From Polaromonas sp. (GTDB lineage: Bacteria > Pseudomonadota > Gammaproteobacteria > Burkholderiales > Burkholderiaceae_C): DNA of 64,000 nucleotides. A program made the translations under genes and the position numbers. A model generated the notes under the pieces. It did not search any database. It had not been told where the DNA came from and saw only the letters and a list, made by a program, of their open reading frames with translations. Within the stretch, counting starts at the first letter, position 1, and each line of letters starts with the position of its first letter. The DNA lies in contig NZ_JAUYEY010000006.1 of NCBI RefSeq assembly GCF_030689685.1, positions 1 through 64,000 on the forward strand. Direction: 5' to 3'. Shown here one piece after another: positions 60,961-64,000 of this stretch.

Positions 60961-62364
60961 CTAGATGATGCGCGAAAACTTCGCGCGGTGGCGGTCTGCT
61001 TGGAGATAACGGTCAAACACCATGGCCACGGCCCGCACAAAAAACCAGCCCTGGGCGGTCACCTCGATGCCCGACTCGTCAAGCACCACCAGCCCCAATT
61101 CTGCAAACTCACGCAACTGTTCGAGCTCAGCCGTGAAATAGCTTCTGAAGTCCAGCAGCCAGGCCTGCTCGATCGATTCAAAAATCACCTGCCCCTGGCA
61201 CATCAGCGCCATGATCACGGCCCGGCGCGCCAGGTCGTCGCGGTTGAGCGCCAGCCCGCGAACCACCGGCAGGCGCCCCTGGTCCAGATGGTCGCAGTAC
61301 TCGTCCAGAGTCTTGGCGTTCTGGCTGTAGGTGGCGCCTGTGCGCCCAATGGCCGAGACGCCCAGACCAATCAGGTCGCAATCGGGCTGGGTGCTGTAGC
61401 CCTGAAAGTTGCGGTGCAGGCGGCCCTGGCGCTTGGCCACTGCCAGTGCATCATTGGGCAAGGCAAAGTGGTCCATGCCGATGTACGCATAACCCGCCGC
61501 CAGAAACGTCGCCAGCGACTCGGACAACATGGCCACCTTGGCGGCACCGCCCGGCAGGTCGGCCGAGACAATACGGCGTTGCGGTTTGAAACGCTCGGGC
61601 AGATGGGCGTAGGCATACAGCGCGATGCGGTCTGGCCGCAATTGCACCACCTGGGCCAGCGTGCGCGCAAAAGACTCGGGCGTCTGGCGCGGCAGGCCAT
61701 AAATCAGGTCCATGTTGATCGAGTCAAAACCAATCTCACGCGCCTGCGCCATCAGAGCGCTGACCTGCTCAAACGGCTGTATCCGGTGCACGGCTTTTTG
61801 CACCTCCGGATCGAAATCCTGCACGCCGAAACTCAGGCGGTTAAAACCAAGATCAGCCAGCGTGCGCAAACGCGAGGCATCGACGGTGCGCGGGTCGATC
61901 TCTATCGAATATTCGCCCCCGGGGGCCAGCGTGAAACTGCGCCGCAACATGGCCATCAGCTCGCGCAATTCGGCGTCAGTCAGAAAAGTCGGGGTGCCTC
62001 CGCCCAGATGCAGCTGGGTCACCGTCTGGCAAGTGCCAAGCTGCGCTGTGGTCAGGTCTATCTCGCGGGCCAGATAACGCAAATAGCTGGTTGAGCGGCT
62101 GTGGTGCCTGGTGATGATCTTGTTGCACGCGCAGTAGTAACACAGCGACTCGCAAAACGGAATGTGCACATACACCGACAGCGGCAACGCCAGCGCAGAA
62201 GGCCCTTCGCGGCGCTGGGCCAGCGCCTGCCCGTGGTCGGCGGCAGAAAATGCTTCGACAAAACGGTCGGCGGTCGGATAAGACGTGTAGCGCGGTCCGG
62301 CAACGTCGAAGCGGCTCAACAGCTTGGGAGATACCTGGGTCAGGGTGGCGGTGGCATGGGACAT
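60961..62364 (-). CDS. hemN: Oxygen-independent coproporphyrinogen III oxidase
   Basis: 467 residues from the ATG at 62364 (MSHATATLTQVS). Radical-SAM enzyme: YVHIPFCESLCYYCACNK contains the CxxxCxxC cluster. Also LHLGGGTPTFL and MDLIYGLPRQT. It converts coproporphyrinogen III to protoporphyrinogen IX without oxygen, so heme can be made anaerobically. Two FNR boxes lie upstream, shared with fnr. The SafE-like gene follows. Confidence 0.94.
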   Translation of the reverse strand: MSHATATLTQVSPKLLSRFDVAGPRYTSYPTADRFVEAFSAADHGQALAQRREGPSALALPLSVYVHIPFCESLCYYCACNKIITRHHSRSTSYLRYLAREIDLTTAQLGTCQTVTQLHLGGGTPTFLTDAELRELMAMLRRSFTLAPGGEYSIEIDPRTVDASRLRTLADLGFNRLSFGVQDFDPEVQKAVHRIQPFEQVSALMAQAREIGFDSINMDLIYGLPRQTPESFARTLAQVVQLRPDRIALYAYAHLPERFKPQRRIVSADLPGGAAKVAMLSESLATFLAAGYAYIGMDHFALPNDALAVAKRQGRLHRNFQGYSTQPDCDLIGLGVSAIGRTGATYSQNAKTLDEYCDHLDQGRLPVVRGLALNRDDLARRAVIMALMCQGQVIFESIEQAWLLDFRSYFTAELEQLREFAELGLVVLDESGIEVTAQGWFFVRAVAMVFDRYLQADRHRAKFSRII

Positions 62365-62417
62365 TGCAGACTTCTCAGGGTGATGCCCGACTGTGACGCG
62401 CCCGCTCACATGGCGGT

Positions 62418-62431
62418 TTGATCTGGATCAA
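62418..62431. promoter_or_regulatory. FNR box 1 (hemN-fnr intergenic region)
   Basis: TTGAT-CTGG-ATCAA is an exact match to the FNR/Anr consensus TTGATNNNNATCAA. It lies 54 bp from the hemN start and 68 bp from the fnr start, so it could activate hemN under oxygen limitation. Confidence 0.9.
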
Positions 62432-62458
62432 TCCCGCCCGCGCTGTGCCCGGGACAAT

Positions 62459-62472
62459 TTGATGCAGATCAG
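62459..62472. promoter_or_regulatory. FNR box 2 (fnr-proximal, one mismatch)
   Basis: TTGAT-GCAG-ATCAG differs from the consensus in the last base only. It is 27 bp upstream of the fnr start codon, a place where FNR usually represses its own gene. Confidence 0.75.
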
Positions 62473-62499
62473 AAAGCACTGTAATGAAGGACGTGCACC

Positions 62500-63249
62500 G
62501 TGAACCAGCACTCTCCCCTGGATAAAACGCCAATGGACCTACCGGCCATGAAAGTGGCCTGCTCTAACTGCAATCTGCGCGAGCTGTGTATGCCGGTGGG
62601 CCTGAGCCCGCAAGACCTCGCCCACATCGACACCCTGGTGAGCACACGCCGCAAAGTCAAGCGCGGTGCCACGCTGTTTCGCAGCGGTGAAGCCTTCGAC
62701 GCCCTGTTTGCCATCCGCAGCGGTTTTTTCAAAACCTGCCTGAACGCCGAGGATGGCCGGGACCAGGTGACCGGCTTCCAGATGGCCGGCGAGATCATCG
62801 GGCTGGACGGCATTGTCAACGACCGGCATAGCTGCGATGCAGTGGCCCTGGAAGATGCCGAGGTCTGCGTCATGCCGTTTGCCCGCATTGCTGAGATGGC
62901 ACGCGAGATCGCGCCTTTGCAGCAACACCTGCACCGCGTCATGAGCCGCGAAATTGTGCGCGAGCACGGCGTGATGCTGCTGCTGGGCAGCATGCGCGCC
63001 GAAGAGCGGCTGGCCGTGTTTTTGCTGAACCTGGTGCAGCGGCTGCATGCGCGCGGCTTTTCCAGCTCTGAGCTGGTGCTGCGCATGACACGCGAAGAGA
63101 TCGGCAGCTACCTTGGCATGAAACTCGAAACCGTAAGCCGCACCTTCTCGCGGTTTGCCGATGACGGCATTCTGGATGTCAGGCAGCGCCAGGTGCGCAT
63201 TCTGGACCTGGCCGCGTTGCAACGCATCGTGAACCAGCAGGCAGGCTGA
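62500..63249 (+). CDS. fnr: FNR-type oxygen-sensing transcription regulator
   Basis: 249 residues starting at the GTG at 62500, with a good ribosome site (AAGGACG); an internal ATG at 62533 is an alternative. Cysteines at 21, 24 and 30 (CSNCNLRELC) and Cys112 (RHSCDAV) match the four ligands of the oxygen-sensitive [4Fe-4S] cluster. Cyclic-nucleotide-like fold follows, then an HTH with TREEIGSYLGMKLETVSRTFSRF, where ETVSR is the FNR recognition motif. It is expected to activate hemN and other anaerobic genes. Confidence 0.94.
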   Translation: MNQHSPLDKTPMDLPAMKVACSNCNLRELCMPVGLSPQDLAHIDTLVSTRRKVKRGATLFRSGEAFDALFAIRSGFFKTCLNAEDGRDQVTGFQMAGEIIGLDGIVNDRHSCDAVALEDAEVCVMPFARIAEMAREIAPLQQHLHRVMSREIVREHGVMLLLGSMRAEERLAVFLLNLVQRLHARGFSSSELVLRMTREEIGSYLGMKLETVSRTFSRFADDGILDVRQRQVRILDLAALQRIVNQQAG

Positions 63250-63257
63250 CAGCCGCG

Positions 63258-64000
63258 TCAGCGCAGCAACAGTCGCATGGCAATGGCCTCCGGCAGGGGT
63301 CCGGTCGACACCTCGAAACCGGCCTGCCGCGCCAGAGCCGCCATGCCCGAGTTCTCCGGCAGACATTGCCCCACCACTTCCATGGTGCCGCGCTCCCGCA
63401 GGTAAGCTGTCAGTTTGTCAAGCAGCACGCGGCCCAGGCCCTTGCTCTGCCACTCGGTGGCCACCTGAATCGCGAATTCCGCCACCCGGTTGTCAGGGTC
63501 GCACACGGCCCGGGCTTCAGCCACCATACGCGGCGCAGCGCCGGCGTGGTCGATGATCGCCACAAAAGTCATTTCACGGTCGTAGTCAATCTGGCTGTAA
63601 CGGGCGAGCTCTGAATGCGGCACTTCCCGGCGCGCCATGAAAAAACGTAGCCGCATGTCGCCGGGCGAGGCCCCGGCGTAAAAGGCCATCAGGCGCTGGC
63701 CATCTTCTGGCCGGATTGGTCGCAGCAGCAATTGCTGTCCCGCCAGCTCAACACGCTCTTCCAGCGCCGACGGATACGGGCGGATGGCCAACCGGCTAAC
63801 CTCGTTGGGCGGCACCCGCCGCAGCTTGATGCGGGCATCAACTGCGAGCACGCCGCGCTCATCCACCAGCAGCGGGTTGATGTCGAGCTCAACCAGCCAG
63901 GCCAGGTCACAAGCCATCTGCGACACCTTCAGCAAGGTGGCCAGCAAGGCCTGCTCGTTGGACGGCGGGCGCCCTCGGTAACCCGCCAGCAGGGTCGACA
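63258..64000 (-). CDS. Protein acetyltransferase-like (ADP-forming acyl-CoA synthetase + GNAT), partial
   Basis: The frame is open to the window edge, so the N terminus is missing. Visible part: the end of an ATP-grasp/CoA-ligase domain (LVELDINPLLVDERGVLAVDARI) and a C-terminal GNAT domain (LLLRPIRPEDGQRLMAFY, QSKGLGRVLLDKLTAYLRERGT). The combination is that of Pat/YfiQ lysine acetyltransferases, which acetylate acyl-CoA synthetases among others. It is 8 bp from the convergent fnr stop. Confidence 0.85.
   Translation of the reverse strand, partial: STLLAGYRGRPPSNEQALLATLLKVSQMACDLAWLVELDINPLLVDERGVLAVDARIKLRRVPPNEVSRLAIRPYPSALEERVELAGQQLLLRPIRPEDGQRLMAFYAGASPGDMRLRFFMARREVPHSELARYSQIDYDREMTFVAIIDHAGAAPRMVAEARAVCDPDNRVAEFAIQVATEWQSKGLGRVLLDKLTAYLRERGTMEVVGQCLPENSGMAALARQAGFEVSTGPLPEAIAMRLLLR

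Overview
The window reads as chromosomal DNA of a GC-rich betaproteobacterium of the order Burkholderiales, most likely a Comamonadaceae member close to Polaromonas or Rhodoferax. That placement is an inference from gene neighbourhoods (folC-SPOR-cvpA-purF-metZ), betaproteobacterial protein features and typical dispersed intergenic repeats; no 16S rRNA gene is present. Most genes are housekeeping.

Left part (1-16.5 kb): the 5' end of an IS701/IS4-like transposase gene; a minus-strand run folC, SPOR protein, cvpA, purF, metZ, gltX followed by tRNA-Ala, -Glu and -Asp; an ArsC/Spx-like protein; a glycine-zipper envelope protein with ten QPVYx repeats; a tandem pair of TPR/glycosyltransferase-like genes; an ECF sigma factor with its anti-sigma factor; a PpnP-like protein and argG.

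Accessory part 1 (16.5-21.2 kb): an integron gene-cassette array without an integrase (a CALIN). Six attC-like sites flank minus-strand cassettes for a SnoaL-like protein, a BrnT/BrnA toxin-antitoxin pair, a one-TM unknown protein, a GNAT acetyltransferase and an ABM-like protein. Two gene 3' ends lie inside attC DNA. To its right is a damaged toxin-antitoxin junction.

Middle (21.2-44.5 kb): murB, yajQ, a retropepsin-like protease, plsY, ybaK, an aldo/keto reductase, an OmpA-like lipoprotein, a histidine kinase, an acyl-CoA synthetase divergent from an alpha/beta hydrolase, a signalling cluster (hybrid kinase with three receiver domains, CheR, CheB, REC-kinase), a glycerophosphodiester phosphodiesterase, prfB with its programmed +1 frameshift, a Phd/PIN toxin-antitoxin pair, pepN and fbp.

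Accessory part 2 (44.5-48.6 kb): tRNA-Thr whose leader holds a 161-bp inverted-repeat element, then decayed attC-like sites with two small genes, a broken tyrosine recombinase, two more toxin-antitoxin pairs, a GAF protein and an HTH protein.

Right part (48.6-64 kb): a CorC/HlyC-type protein, apaH, a YihY/BrkB protein, an RhlE-type helicase, a zinc metallopeptidase, lipoproteins, a hydratase-family enzyme, pyroglutamyl peptidase, an ornithine cyclodeaminase-family enzyme, a SafE-like protein and hemN divergent from an FNR regulator across two FNR boxes, ending in a partial GNAT protein.

The most unusual property of the window is the number of short palindromic elements, of at least five families, that lie inside or at the edge of coding sequences without breaking the frame. 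The acyl-CoA synthetase alone carries three internal insertions and ends in a fourth; the adjacent hydrolase, pepN and the phosphodiesterase signal peptide carry others, and several genes take their stop codon from such an element.
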